Assembly (NCBI GenBank): GCA_026225945.1
Contig: JAMJFZ010002564.1
Coordinates: 1-64,000 of the forward strand
Origin: Cricetomys ansorgei
Lineage: Eukaryota > Chordata > Mammalia > Rodentia > Nesomyidae
Length of the DNA: 64,000 bases
Direction: 5' to 3'
Part shown: positions 24,591 through 36,560 of the stretch, piece by piece
Layout of the letters: every line of letters starts with the position of its first letter
Numbering within the stretch: position 1 is the stretch's first letter
The notes under the pieces: model-generated
Database searches by the model: none
Told to the model about the DNA's origin: nothing
The model's input: the letters and a program-made list of their open reading frames with translations, nothing else
Position numbers and translations under genes: made by a program

Positions 24591-25740
24591 TTTAATTGAA
24601 ATGTAAATACATCATTGCCTTCTTTTTTCTCTCTTTCCAGCTCCTCCCGTATTCTCTCTCAATCTTTTTCTTCTTTTTCTTTCAGAGAGAGGGGGGGGAG
24701 GGGGAAGGGGGGAGTGCTGAGTCTCTTTAGTGTTGCTTATATGTATAAATTCGGAATAAAATACTTGGTATTTAACAACCAGTTAGAAAGTTCATCCCTG
24801 AAGGAGACTGATTCTTCCACTGTCAGCATTTCTTTGTCTAAGAGTGGGGCCTTGTGTCATTTCATCCGTCCACATTAAAATGTCTATTGATGTGGTATTT
24901 TCTTTGTTCATATCTTATTTAGACCATCGTACATGGTACTCCATCGTTGGAGCACCATGAGTGTGTCATTTCTAGGAGATAGATTCTCATAACAGGTTTC
25001 CTGGTTATCTGGCTCACAATCTCTCTGCTCTCCCTTTCTTGGTGACCCCTCAGCCTTAGGTGTAGGAGTTATGTCGTGGATTTGTAAACTGGAACTGAGA
25101 ATAAGGGGTCAATTTTTCTCTGCATTATGGACAGTTGCAGTTTTCTGTAATGGTCTCTATTATTGCAAAGAGAAGTTCATTTGATGAGTAGTGAAAGCTA
25201 TGCATATTTTTGTGTACAAGGATAAGTATTTAGACTTCAGATAAGATGTATGCTGGTTTAGTAGAGTGGTGATAATAAGTTCTCCGCTAAAATTCATGAC
25301 TTCACTAACTCTGGATAATTGGCTAGGTTTCCAGTATCAGGTGTGGTTTCTCTCCTATTGATCTGCCTTTAAATCCAATTAGACAGCTGCTGGTTATCTC
25401 CTAGGTATGAGTGTCACTATTTCACCTTTAGGAGTATTTTGCCATGATGTTCACTGTGGTTCATAGGTGTCACTGCTGGGTAGGACTACTGGTTGTTTCC
25501 CTTCCTTGGCAACTCAAAAAATAGCTTGTAGTACTATGAAAGCTAGTCCTTAGGGGTAGGCTCTCAGATCAGATCCCAGTCAGATCTTCCAAGTTATGTG
25601 TCTGAAGTATGCAAGGTCTTCAGTAATGGTGACTTACCTTAACTTCCGGGAGGCAACTAAGGACAACAGCAATAGCCTATCTAGTTTTAGGAGTCTCTTG
25701 GACTTCCTTGACCAGCAACTTAAAGTGTTGTTTCTCATGC
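24590..25740 (-). repeat. L1 (Lx-type) 3' UTR fragment, antisense, longest copy
   Basis: Longest of the related copies in the window (others at 10,070, 37,010, 54,280 and 57,545). Segments in order: pyrimidine-rich start, G-rich tract at 24,691-24,712, 'ccttaggtgtaggag', 'gcagttttctgtaatggtct', 'ggctaggtttccagta', 'gctgggtaggac', 'tatgaaagctagtcctta'. No intact reading frame. Confidence 0.65.
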
Positions 25741-26459
25741 CTGCTAGTGGAATTGTTTTTGTTAGTCTATGATTCTTAGGAGCATTGTCAACACAAAATG
25801 AATAATTTTATTTAAACTATATGTGTATACACATAGACTTATATGAATTATATGTAAGTATATATGAGATATTTTTAATTGGCAGTCCCTTGTGTCTAAA
25901 CCTATGAATTCCTATTGTTTACAGTTGATTTTTATTCCTAAGATGCTGTTGCTGATTTAATAATTACTGATAATTATGCTCTTTTACAAATAATAAATGT
26001 GGGACATCTCTGAGCTCAGTTGTGTTTGATAGATTATAAAAGCTAGAAAATCAGGAATTCCATTCCCCTCTATTTCTTTAATAAGAAAAATGCGTGGAAG
26101 TTTCAGTTATATTTACAATAATAGATTTTGTGTATTGTTAGAAGAAGGGATGCATAGGCCTTGGCATTTTGTAATGTTTGCAGGTATTGGATTTCTTTGG
26201 GGTATGGTTAATTGGTTATGATCTGTACCTGAGGAGTTCTGAATCAATAAAACCACCTGTGCTCAGATGCTCATGGTTCCACTATGGAGTCTGGCGCTGG
26301 CCAGAATGGTGTTTCTCTCTGCTGAGGTCTGGCAGGGCTTGCACCTATAAAAATGCCTCTGTGTCTCCCTTGGTGACCCACACAGCAGTGTATAACTACA
26401 AGAAAAACTTTTGACTTGAAAATGTTAAGGATGATGTATTATATTGTGATACTCCAATC
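25741..26459. other. Intergenic with a possible LTR-like piece
   Basis: About 26,150-26,420 has an AATAAA followed by a GC-richer segment with 'acctataaaaatgcctc' and 'ttggtgacccacacagcag'. This composition recalls the end of a retroviral-type LTR. I cannot identify a family, and paired ends are not visible. Confidence 0.3.
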
Positions 26460-26940
26460 CCTGTCTTAGAAATATCATCTTAACACAAAGCATTGTGACA
26501 AAATATTTTCATAAACAGAATCTTTCATCAATTAAAGCAATAAGTTGTTGACAGATGCCACAGCTTAGAGAGACCCTGAAAAGCATTATGCATGGTGAAA
26601 ACAAAAAACAAAAACAAAAAACAAAACCCTGAGAATATTTCCAGAGGTCACATGTTATAGTTCATCAATCATCCTCAGGTTAGTCATACTGAAGAGATGA
26701 TGAAGAGGTCAATAGTTGTCAGAGGATAAGGTGATGACAGGACCAGTGAGGATATAGAGTTCGTATGTGGTAGTTGTTCTGAAATGGAGGAATAGTTTTG
26801 TATCCTGATTGTGGTGAGCATTGCTGCAATATATATGTAAGCTTGGGGTCCACAAATCTATGCATAGACCCTTGAAAACACACACAGACACACACACAAA
26901 CATACACACAGTTATAGAAAGTGAACACATAATAACCTTT
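26460..26940 (+). repeat. Old L1 3' fragment, sense
   Basis: Resembles the region after ORF2 in old L1s ('ggtcaatagttgtcagagg', 'tatcctgattgtggtg'). It contains an (AAAAC)n run at about 26,600-26,630 and a CA-rich run at about 26,878-26,912. Confidence 0.45.
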
Positions 26941-27930
26941 GTGGTCTAGTTATTATTATTTTACCTTTTTTCTGCTTTTGTTATTGTCTTAAACTTGTAA
27001 TGTCATAGATAGAAGTTAGATGAAGAGTTTGTCATAATTTGTGTATCACTTTATCAGCTTTCTGTGAATCATTATTTAATAATTTTGAAATAAAACAGAA
27101 TACATACCTTTTCATGAACATATCACCAGGTACGTGTGAAAATTGTGAAGTCATGTTTTGTTGAAATTGTTGGCTGATGAACAGCAACTTGTCTTACAGA
27201 CTTAATTTTATTCTATTATTGGTAAATGCTTGTCTGAATAATAAAGATAATTAATTTGTCATGAAATAAAAAAGCCATTCTAACTGTGCATTTTCAAATT
27301 AAAATGCCTAAAACTAAATTACCTATTTTTATGCCTGATATATGCATAATTCAGTAGTGAGATGCCCATCAATTGGTGTATGTATTAAGATTATGCAGCA
27401 TCATACCCAATGTAGACTTATTACTTCAGCTATAAACAGGAATACAATTATGTTTTTTGTGTGAAAATGGGTAGAACTTGAGATCATCATACTAAGTGAA
27501 ATAAACTAATTGAACAAAGATAGATGTTACATGTGAGAATCTAAAGAGAAATATAGAAAGATATAGATGTGAATTGGGCACTATTAGGTATGTAAAAGAG
27601 AATGAAGAGTGGAGATGTGGGAAATAAGAAGAGTTGTACAACAGATGAGTATGTTCACAGTATGCTAGATGCAAGCCTTTATTTTGTATAATTAATGTGC
27701 AATAAGATTACTAAAAGCGAGCATAACAAATAAAATTTACATCAACTACATACAGACTTTTAATAATACTAATACTAATTTACTCCATAGAGTTTTTTAT
27801 TATTAGTAAAAATTTTAATGGTATTAATTGTATTTACATCTTTTTAAATCAATGCCCAGTAGACAATACAATCCCTGGTGAAAAGTTTATGTCTGCTATT
27901 ACAAACTGGGATTTTAACTCAGACTTTGTT
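26941..27930. other. Intergenic with an L1 ORF2-tail fragment
   Basis: About 27,360-27,670 resembles sense L1 around the end of ORF2 ('atgcccatcaattggtg', 'atactaagtgaaataaac'). The rest is AT-rich with no gene seen. Confidence 0.45.
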
Positions 27931-29497
27931 TTTCTCTTTCTAGTTGATCACCGTGGCATGTTCCTTAGGGGAGAGTCATTCCTGGATTTCTAATAAGATC
28001 CAAAAGAATTATAAGCAAGCCATGTGCTCTATTGACATGGTGATCTCTGTGGTGACGTGTGTGGAGTGAAAGCCTTTGGGCAAATGAATAGTTAAAAGTG
28101 TTATTCATATCTCAGAGTGACTCCTGTAATGTTCAGATTGTGAGACTTGTGCCATATTTGATACTTTTGCCACACAGGATTTTGTGATGACATCTGACTA
28201 CCTTTGTCACATTTGATCCCAATTCTTCCTCCTGGAGAGTGGAGGTGAGACATACATAGACAGTCAGCACTGAGTGTTCAGACACGCAGAAAGGGTAAGT
28301 TCATTCATTTTCTATTTATGTCTCCACATTTGGTCTTATGGGTAAAAAAGAGAATTGCTATTACATTGAATAACAACATGAACAAAAAGTATTCCTATAG
28401 AGCTAGACTCTATTGCCTGTCTGTTTCCTCTTTCCCCTGTTAGCTTCCTTTTCAGTCTGATAGCAAGACAGGAACCATAGGACTAGGTGACACATGAAAT
28501 ACAAAGTAACCTTAGAAGGGAGGGAATATTTATCTCATCTAAACAAATTACTAGTGTACCATGCACATAAAGCAATGGTTTTCAATCCGTGGGTCATGAT
28601 CCCTTTGTGTGTCAAATGACCCTTTGATAGTGGTCACCTAAGACAATCTGCATATCAGATATTTACATTACAATTCATAACAGTAGCAACATTACAGTTA
28701 TGAAGTCGCAATTATTTTGTGGTTGGGGGCCACCACAACATGAGGAACTAACTGCATTAGAGGGTCACAAATTAGAAAGGTCGAAAACCACTGCAAAGAG
28801 TTTATGAGTACAGTTTGAGCACTGGAAATCACTAATGAAACCCATGCCTATATTAATTATTATTTTCTCTTTCAGGCCTATATAGACCTTTGAGAGTAGA
28901 GCCTTTCTCCACCCTCTGTGAAGCTAGGATGGAATAGAAGAAAATATAAAGAAGTAATGATGAATACAATTAGTGATAAATATTAAGCTACTGTGAATAA
29001 CTTTCACACCCAATATCAATTGTTAGCTTCATAGAGTCTTGTAGTAAAATCTATGGAAACCTCACAGACTGTGAGGACTGTCCTTTTGGAAGAAGTATCT
29101 GTGTGATTGTGGCCAACAGAAATTCTCTGTTTATGAACTTCAGGGAAGAATTAAGGTGTCTAAGGGAACTAAGGAATGCGAATTGATGGACTAGATGGAA
29201 GAGTGCATTTATAAAACAAACCCAACCACCTAAGTCTATCATAGGCATGCAGCTCAGTCACAATATCTCAATATGCTGAGGCAAGAAAACAAGAATATTA
29301 TTGTAGAGTTCTGGTCATGGAGATAAAAGGGCAAGAATGACTCTGATTTATAATAATGGGAGAATGTGATAATAGATTCAGATGCTAGCTACAGAGGGGA
29401 ACTTTTGTCGTTTGTTCCAATTTCTGCTGATGTTGAAAACTTGGAAACAAAGCTGGCTCGTCCATTGATAAATTTTTCTTCTCCCCTAAATTTTCAG
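27930..29497 (+). promoter_or_regulatory. 5' UTR exon end and intron of OR gene 3
   Basis: Aligns loosely with 50,040-51,206 upstream of gene 5, starting with the shared 'gttgatcaccgt/atttgatcacctt' area. A candidate non-coding exon ends at 28,294 with donor GTAAGT at 28,295; in gene 5 the same donor is at 50,287. The intron would be 28,295-29,497, with an acceptor 'aaattttcag'. A second acceptor-like 'ctctttcag' at about 28,876 could mark another untranslated exon. Confidence 0.5.
28573..28793 (+). mobile_element. URR1-like hAT (Charlie-type) element with both ends
   Basis: Near-complete copy. The left end is 'caatggttttcaatc' and the right end 'ggtcgaaaaccactg', which are inverted repeats of hAT-Charlie type. 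The inside has 'cagatatttacattacaatt' and 'taacagtagcaacattacag' as in rodent URR1. I could not make out an 8-bp target duplication. It lies in the intron of OR gene 3. There is no transposase frame, as expected for this family. Confidence 0.8.
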
Positions 29498-29505
29498 TGA
29501 TAAGC

Positions 29506-30447
29506 ATGCTGGCTGGAAATGGCTCCTTTGTAACAGAGTTTGTCCTGGCTGGATTGACAGATCGCCTAGAGCTCCAGCTGCCCCTCTTTTACCTGTTTCT
29601 AATGATCTACATTGTCACAGTGGTGGGAAACTTAGGCTTGATTACTCTGATTGGCCTCAGTCCTCACCTGCACACCCCCATGTACTATTTCCTCTTCAAC
29701 CTGTCCTTCATCGATCTCTGCTACTCTTCTGTCTTCAGTCCCAAAATGCTGATGAACTTTGTCTCTGAGAGGAATGCCATCTCTTATGTGGGCTGCATGA
29801 TTCAGCTATTTCTCTTTCTCTTCTTTGTCATCTCTGAATGCTACATGTTGACCTCAATGGCCTATGATCGCTATGTGGCCATCTGTAATCCACTGCTCTA
29901 TAAAGTCACCATGTCCCCTCAAGTCTGTTCTATGATATCTTTTGCTGCCTATGGGATGGGGTTTGCTGGATCCTCTGCCCACACAGGCTGCATGCTCAGA
30001 CTGACATTCTGCAGTGCCAATGTCATCAACCATTACTTGTGTGATATTCTGCCCCTCCTTCAACTATCTTGCAGCAGCACCTATATCAATGAGATCGTAG
30101 TTCTCATAGTTGTGGGTATTAACTTCACAGTCCCCAGCTTTACCATCCTCATTTCCTACATTTTCATCCTTGTCAACATTCTAAACATCAAATCCACACA
30201 AGGAAGATCAAAAGCCTTCAGTACCTGTAGCTCTCACATCATGGCGATTTCTCTTTTCTTTGGATCAGCTGCATTCATGTATCTTAAATATTCTTCTGGA
30301 TCTATGGAACAAGGAAAAATATCTTCTGTTTTCTACACAAATGTTGGGCCCATGCTCAATCCTCTTATCTACAGTTTGAGGAACAAGGATGTTAAAATGG
30401 CATTAAGGAAATCATTGATTAAGTTTCAGAGGAAAGACAAATTTTAA
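29506..30447 (+). CDS. Olfactory receptor, OR8-type (gene 3)
   Basis: Predicted odorant receptor GPCR of 313 residues. Marks: N5-G-S glycosylation site, GN in TM1 (41-42), [16 protein letters not shown] at loop 1/TM2 (55-70), C97 at the start of TM3, [10 protein letters not shown] (118-127), cysteines at about 169, 179 and 189 in loop 2, SY in TM5 (217-218), KAFSTCSSH before TM6 and [14 protein letters not shown] at TM7. I use the ATG at 29,506; the frame is open 9 bases further upstream only from a GTG spanning the splice acceptor. L21 sits where the other five genes have P. The coding exon is nearly the same as gene 5, including silent sites, while the flanks are much more diverged. It appears functional. 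Confidence 0.95.
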   Translation: MLAGNGSFVTEFVLAGLTDRLELQLPLFYLFLMIYIVTVVGNLGLITLIGLSPHLHTPMYYFLFNLSFIDLCYSSVFSPKMLMNFVSERNAISYVGCMIQLFLFLFFVISECYMLTSMAYDRYVAICNPLLYKVTMSPQVCSMISFAAYGMGFAGSSAHTGCMLRLTFCSANVINHYLCDILPLLQLSCSSTYINEIVVLIVVGINFTVPSFTILISYIFILVNILNIKSTQGRSKAFSTCSSHIMAISLFFGSAAFMYLKYSSGSMEQGKISSVFYTNVGPMLNPLIYSLRNKDVKMALRKSLIKFQRKDKF

Positions 30448-31310
30448 TTAGAAACTAGTTCTTCAAGAATATCAATTCTTTTGTGTTTTCTATAGATACT
30501 TTTTTGGTTTGTCAATGTGACTTCACTTATAACTATACATAGATAATTTTATTTTGTTTCTGTAACTCCAGCATATCTAACAGATGTTCCAAATGACTGA
30601 TAGCATGTTTATAATGCAACATGCATAGATAATTTCCATTATTGTTTCATATTCTGTCTTCCTGGGCTATTCCTCACCTCAAAACCACAGAGAATTTTGC
30701 GTTATAAAAGACTAAAACCTTTCACTTCTAAAACTCAAAATGACAAATAATAGGTACTTTCTCTTTTTGTCTTAGAATCACTATTACCAGAAAGTTGGGA
30801 GCTACAAGAGACAAGAAGCAGGTGATGATATGTACAGTTCCCATTAGTTTCTACTCAAGTCCATTGCACCACATGGTTATTGTTTAATTACTTTTATAGT
30901 TTGAATTTATAAGAGAACAGACTTTACATGATAGTACTACAAAGGCGTTACAATTATGTCAGGTGATGAGCATTTTATTTTACTCAATTTAATGACTATG
31001 CAGTTAGTATCTATAATAGCATTGACTCTCATAAAAGGATATGTAGAATTTTATTTTTCAATTACAAGTAAGATAGAAAAGCTTATTATTTGCATACATG
31101 ATTTTAATTGATGTAGACTGTAAGAGAAATGAGGATATAGGCATTAACAGTTAGACATAACATCTGGATTGTGTTCCAGAAAAATTATCTGTTTTCAATA
31201 GTAGCTTTAAATACATTTTATTTGAAGAAATATTTAATAAAAAGTAAAAATCACTTGTATCTTCTGGGATGTTTTAAAATTTGGATAAAGTTTATAGATT
31301 TAAAAAATAC
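30448..31310. other. 3' flank of OR gene 3
   Basis: AT-rich, with no repeat or gene recognised. It does not align clearly with the 3' flank of gene 5 despite the near-identical coding exons. Confidence 0.4.
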
Positions 31311-31314
31311 GTGT

Positions 31315-31560
31315 GTGTGTGTGTCTAGAGATTAGAGGTATACCCTCAGCTGTTATTCCCATCTTCCCAAGTTGTTCAAAGTAGGCTACCTTCACTGTGG
31401 AGTAAGATAGGCTAGCTGGGCTTTGAGATTCTAGGGATTTTCCTGTTTCCACCTCCCACAGGTGACTGGGATTGCAGATGCTTGAACACTGAGTCCAACC
31501 CAGATCATCAAAGTGGCAAGCACTTTGACACACTGAGACATCTCCCCATGCCAAAATGGA
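31315..31560 (-). repeat. B4-type SINE, antisense
   Basis: Antisense SINE order: a short TG run, 'cacctcccacaggtgactgg', 'gattgcagatgc' and a tRNA-like end 'gcaagcactttgacacactg'. The open frame across it on the minus strand (31,300-31,638) is incidental. Confidence 0.6.
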
Positions 31561-31814
31561 ATGCTTGTATTTAATGTGCTGTATAATGAATATAACGTAT
31601 TCTCCGATTTTTGCCGTGAATTTAATATAATTCTTCAAAGTTTCTAAGATATATGTTAGATTATTAGTGAATAATTTAATATATATAATGAAATTAGGTG
31701 TTGTCTAAAATATAATATTGCAGAACATTTTATTTAGTAGACTTAGCTGTGTTTATAGGTGGTTCCGTCTCAGTAATCTAGGACCAGCATTTCAGATACA
31801 ATAGTAGATAGGAA

Positions 31815-32060
31815 GCTTGCTTAGTCAACTTGTCATAAAACACTATTAGGAGCCCAGGGTCTCACACTGTAGTTAGGCATCTTATAGGTGAGTATCTTTG
31901 GCTACAGTTTTTGAGTTTTTCTTTTCTACTCTGCCCTCTCTGGGTGATAAATAAACATTAAATAGGTAGGCTGAAAATGACTAATGTATCTTTAAAGCTA
32001 CTATTTTCCAGTCATTATTTTTCTGTATTTTTGTATTGATTTATCAAGTTTACTCAAAAT
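31815..32060 (+). repeat. Duplicated block shared with 62.75-62.99 kb
   Basis: About 240 bases aligning with 62,755-62,990, including 'gcatctt.taggtgagt.tc', 'tctactctgccctctct' and 'aaaatgactaatgtatcttt', with small indels. It contains an AATAAA. It could be a segmental duplication or two copies of an unnamed LTR-like repeat. Confidence 0.7.
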
Positions 32061-32149
32061 TCACTCTTTAGTCTGCTAATCTCATTTAGTTTCTTTCTTT
32101 CTTCTTTGGATTAAATATTCTTCATTTTATTTTATTTTTTATTTCATTT

Positions 32150-32620
32150 TAATTAATTTATTTTTATTGAAAGTAGATTCTTCTCTCATATAATACACCC
32201 TGACCACAGTTTCCCCTCCCTCTTCACCTATATCCCTCCTCCCCTGACCAAATCCACTCCCCTTCATTTCCCTTCAAAAAGGGCAAGCCTCCAAATATAA
32301 CATAAATAGGTATGATATGACAAAGCAAACGTCTTATTGATACTGGACAAATCTACCCAATAAGATGTAAAGAGTCCCAAGAGCAGGCAAAAGAGTGAGA
32401 GACAACCTGATTCCACTGTTAGGAGTCCCACAAAGACACTAAACTAACGGCCCTCTAACATATATGTGGAGGACTTGGTGGAGACCCATGTGGGCTCCAT
32501 ACTTTCTGCTTCAGTCTCTGTGAGCCTAGATGAGCCCTGTCTAGTTGATTCAGTAGGCTATATTCTCCTCCACTTCATCCCCTCTGTTTTTCAACATGAT
32601 GGGTGAGTATTAGAATTGAT
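32150..32620 (-). repeat. L1 3' end, antisense, 5'-truncated
   Basis: Starts with the C-rich L1 3' end ('gtttcccctccctcttcacc') and contains 'gagcaggcaaaagagtgaga' and 'cagtctctgtgagcc'. Same class as the larger copy at 47,570. Confidence 0.75.
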
Positions 32621-33025
32621 TTGGATTTATAGAATGGTGTTGAAGATAGTAGAAGAGATCCAGATATATTCTACATACACTTGCCCTACTATTATCATAT
32701 ATTAGTGTATACGTTTGTTATAATTAGTGAAGCAATATTAATATATTATTATTATTAAAGAATAGATATTATTAAGGCTCGTTTGTTTATCTAATTTATT
32801 TATTTATTTTGTTTTGACAAGAACTTCCTGTGCTTCCCATTCTGGTCTGAATTTATGATCTTTCTTCTCCAGTGCTGGACTATAGGCATACACAAAGGAA
32901 TACTTTTTCATGCTTGGGAATTTTTGATTTCTATCTCATACATTTTATCTGCTTCAGGCTCACAGATGGACTATCATATCTAATTCACTTTGGTGAATTT
33001 TCATTAAGCTTATTGGTTTTTTTTC
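32621..33025. other. Intergenic, nothing recognised
   Basis: AT-rich, with short TTA and TTTA runs. No gene seen. Confidence 0.35.
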
Positions 33026-33027
33026 TT

Positions 33028-33110
33028 TGTTTGACACAGGGTTATCTACTATGTAGCCAGGCTGTGGTTATACTCAGTTTCCTGAGTGCTGGGATTACAG
33101 ACCTGGACCT
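33028..33110 (-). repeat. B1-type SINE fragment, antisense
   Basis: 'gacacagggttatctactat', 'gtagccaggctgtgg' and 'gagtgctgggattacag' in antisense B1 order. Confidence 0.75.
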
Positions 33111-34423
33111 GTCTCTCATTATATTCTTCATTGTCAGTTTCTGAACTATGTATATTAAGGATGAACTGGAAAGCTTTGAGTAGTTTCCTGAATACTGTGT
33201 TTTGTGGAATGCTTAGAATTGTTGTTTAACTGGGAGTGGGCAAAAGCTATTTTAATTAATATTCAATTAGCATACAAAACAAGTTTTAATATAATATTAT
33301 TCTGTGTGTGTCATAGTGTCTTGCTTTATATTTATGATCATCCACTTTCCCCATCCACCATTCTCTGCTCTATCTGTTCCCTTCCTCCATCCCCTAATTA
33401 TCCCCTTCAGCATTCATGACACACACACACATAGACACACACATAGACACACATAGACATACACACACACACTTTTATATATGCACATAATAAGTGACTC
33501 TATCTGTGTTCAGATACCTATCATTAAATACTGATTGTTCAAATGAAAGCTAATGTGATATTTTGCCATTATTCCTCCTACCACCTCTGTCACTGCTTAC
33601 TCTCTCTTTTTTAAAATCCTATCTCTCCTGCTATATTTCCTTCTCTAATTTTATGTTATATTATGTATAATATTTATAATAAATATTTACATCTAAAAAT
33701 CTAGATTCTACATATCAGAGAGAAAATATAGTATTTGTCTTTCTGATTCTGACTTGGATTATTTAAAGCTGTTATCCACTATTAATTTTCCTTCAGATGA
33801 CATAATTTAATTATTCTTTATGGCTGAGTAAAGCACCACAGTGTCTATGCATCCCATTTTAATTTTTATAAGTGTGTATCTGACCAAATTTTATTATTTT
33901 AGGTTTTCAAGTTATTATACAAATGCTATGTTTCATTATGACATTGTGATTGATGTGTGTAGTAGTAAAATTTGGTTTAAGTCACTGCTCATTACCCTCT
34001 CTTGATGACTCTCCCCACTGCTTTATTTTCTTTTCACACAGAGTTCCCCCTTTACTTTGCTTTCATTAATTACAGATTATTAACATTGCTTTTACTCCTC
34101 AGACTAAGTTTTTTCTTTTATTCTTTTCTTGGCTTATATTCATCGTACATAGTAATGACTTTCATGTAGATATTTTCATTCAGAAATGTCATAATTTTAT
34201 CACTTGGATTTCCTTTACCCTTCATTTTCTCCTCCCAACTTTTTCCAAGATAGGCTTCCTTCTCCCTTTAAGTTGTACAAATATGTGTGCATACTAAATG
34301 ATATAGAATATAAAAATGAGAGAAAACATGTTATGTTTTCCTTTCTCTGTCTTGCACATTTTGTCTCTTGTAATAACCTTTAGTACACTCACTTCTTGTT
34401 CTATTTTATGGTTGAATATAGCA

Positions 34424-34462
<39 letters not shown>

Positions 34463-34480
34463 TATATGTGTATATATAGT
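33111..34480. repeat. Old L1-like antisense sequence and CA repeats
   Basis: About 33,340-33,410 and 33,560-33,870 resemble antisense old L1 (C-rich end, then 'tttatggctgagtaaagca'). About 34,150-34,420 may be another such fragment. CA-rich runs lie at 33,420-33,471 and 34,424-34,460. No gene seen. Confidence 0.4.
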
Positions 34481-34484
34481 AGCT

Positions 34485-34655
34485 GAAGAAATTTGCACTC
34501 CCATTAGCAATGTTTGAGTGTTCCTCTTACTCCACATCTTCATTAGCATGAGTTGTCACTTGTTTTGTTGATCTTGGCCATTCTGACAGATGTAAGATAA
34601 AATCCCAAAAGAGTTTTGATTTTTATTTCTCTGATGTCTAAGGGGACTTTCATTA
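34485..34655 (-). repeat. L1 ORF2 fragment, antisense
   Basis: Antisense ORF2 end: 'tgcactcccattagcaatg', 'tcttggccattctgacagat', 'tgatttttatttctctgatg'. The same region occurs at about 48,880-49,030. Confidence 0.7.
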
Positions 34656-34669
34656 ATATGCAATTTTAT

Positions 34670-34775
34670 TCTGGACAGAGCTTTGTTATGTAACCTAGGC
34701 TGGTATGAGACTTGCTATCTTCTGCCTCAGTCGGCTGGGTACACTGATTATAAACCTATGAAACCATTCCTGTTC
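34670..34775 (-). repeat. B1-type SINE fragment, antisense
   Basis: 'gctttgttatgtaacctagg', 'ctggtatgagacttgc' and 'ctgcctcagtcggctgggta' in antisense order. Diverged. Confidence 0.6.
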
Positions 34776-35150
34776 ACAGAAATAGTATTTTGGTAGAATA
34801 TGTAGAATATATGTATTCATTTGTAAATATTCTTTATTATAGAAGTAATAAGGCTAGACTCTTGGTCCTTACTTTGGTGCTAGAAACGCAAACACTGCAA
34901 CACTCAGCAGAATTTGCGAGGGGAAACCTTACATGGGAAGTGATGAATGTCCCCAATTTTATTTAAGTGTTTCTAATTTGTGTTGATGTCAACCTCAAGG
35001 AATATTCTCTACTTTAGAAATTGGTTGGCTACAATCCCTAATAGACTTTTGAAAATGGCTCTGTTTTTTGCAGTGTAGACCCCACTGCCTCCTAAATACT
35101 CACCCTTATATGTGTGACTTTTCTTTTTGGAGTAAATGAAGAGGATTAAG
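34776..35150. other. Intergenic, nothing recognised
   Basis: No gene or named repeat seen. Confidence 0.35.
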
Positions 35151-35770
35151 GGAGAGTACCATCCTGTCTAAATGTAAAGAAAAAGTGATCACGGGGTATC
35201 TAGACACAAATAAGACATATATAACATAAGGTCTAGACCTGAGGCACAAGGAGCATCATGGAACATGAGCCAGAAAGATTGGAAAAGCCTGGGGAGTGAA
35301 ACAACTGCTAAATGGTAGTTTCTTCTAGAAAAGCTAGGGATGCTGTTACCATGTACTCTTGACAACATGGATGTGTGCTCGAGGCCTACAAAGACCACAG
35401 AAATCAAGAAACTAACATGGATGGAGGAAATTTTAACAAGGTTTCACTCCTAGATGAAGAGTTATAGGCAGTCACTGAGGGAGGAAATACTGAGGGAGGA
35501 AACCAACTTTTTTTTTCATGAGGAAGACCCAAATCCTAAGGGCTCCTCCCTAATCACATGCAAGTAAGAGCAATGATAATGTTTGTACTAAGCAGGAGCT
35601 GTGTATATAATATACATTATACACATTATATATTTAATTAAACATAGAAGAAAATGCCATGATTTTGAGAGGTGACAAGGAAGGAAATGGAGGTAGAAAA
35701 GGGGATCAGAAAGGAGGCAAATACAGTGTACATATGTACAAAATCCTCAAATAAATATTAAAAAATAATG
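35150..35770 (+). repeat. L1 (Lx-type) 3' UTR, sense
   Basis: Ordered segments of an old rodent L1 3' UTR: 'ggaggaaattttaacaaggt', 'ctagatgaagagttataggc', 'cctaagggctcctccctaa', then 'aggaaggaaatggagg' and an A-rich end. Confidence 0.6.
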
Positions 35771-36300
35771 ATATTGAATTGTCATTACTGTTACCATATT
35801 ATGGAATGCATATTTTATTACCATAATATACAATATAGTATAAAGACTATACTACAACAACCTCCATAACTTTACTATACATGATTAATATACAAACATA
35901 TATTAAAGAAATAGATTCACTAGATGGTCAACTGACATTTGATAAAGAGCAGGGTCATTCAGTGCCTTTGTAACTTTTTTTAAGCAAATCAAATTGTAAA
36001 TATTTGAGGTCCACATATCACCCACAAAACACACATATATCTGTGAACACCATTTGCTCTCCCTCTCTACCTCTCTCTCACTTTCAACTTTTGTGTCTGT
36101 CTGTCTTCTGCATATTTCCATCCCTCACTTCTTTTAATGAGAAAATTCTAACCTGTTGGTACATGTTATTCAGAACACTTTTGAAAATTATAGATACTAT
36201 GAACCTAAAAAAATAATTAGAATATGTTTTGTATTAAAAGTTTAGTTTTTTTATTATGACAATGCTTCAACATTTCACTTTCAAAATTCAGAATCTTGCT
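35771..36300. other. Intergenic, nothing recognised
   Basis: AT-rich with a short CT-rich run at about 36,055-36,080. No gene seen. Confidence 0.35.
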
Positions 36301-36302
36301 TT

Positions 36303-36319
36303 TGTGTGTGTGTATGTGT

Positions 36320-36361
<42 letters not shown>
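36303..36361. repeat. (TG)n microsatellite
   Basis: Imperfect start, then about 18 pure TG units. Confidence 0.95.
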
Positions 36362-36366
<5 letters not shown>

Positions 36367-36424
36367 ATGTGGACATGCATATGACTGTCAGAGGTTGTTG
36401 TTAAGTGACTTATTTTATAATTTA

Positions 36425-36560
36425 CCATGTTATATTTTAGATGAACGTCTCATTGAACCTGGAGCTGACAGTTTCTTCTAGACTAGCTGTCCATCAAGTA
36501 CCAGAGATCCTCTTGGCCATGTCTTAGCCTCTTCTGAACCTTATTTATGAAATTTTTCTT
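36425..36560 (-). repeat. B4-type SINE fragment, antisense
   Basis: 'gtctcattgaacctggagct', 'tagactagctgtcc' and 'accagagatcctc' match the antisense order of B4. No full element. Confidence 0.5.
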
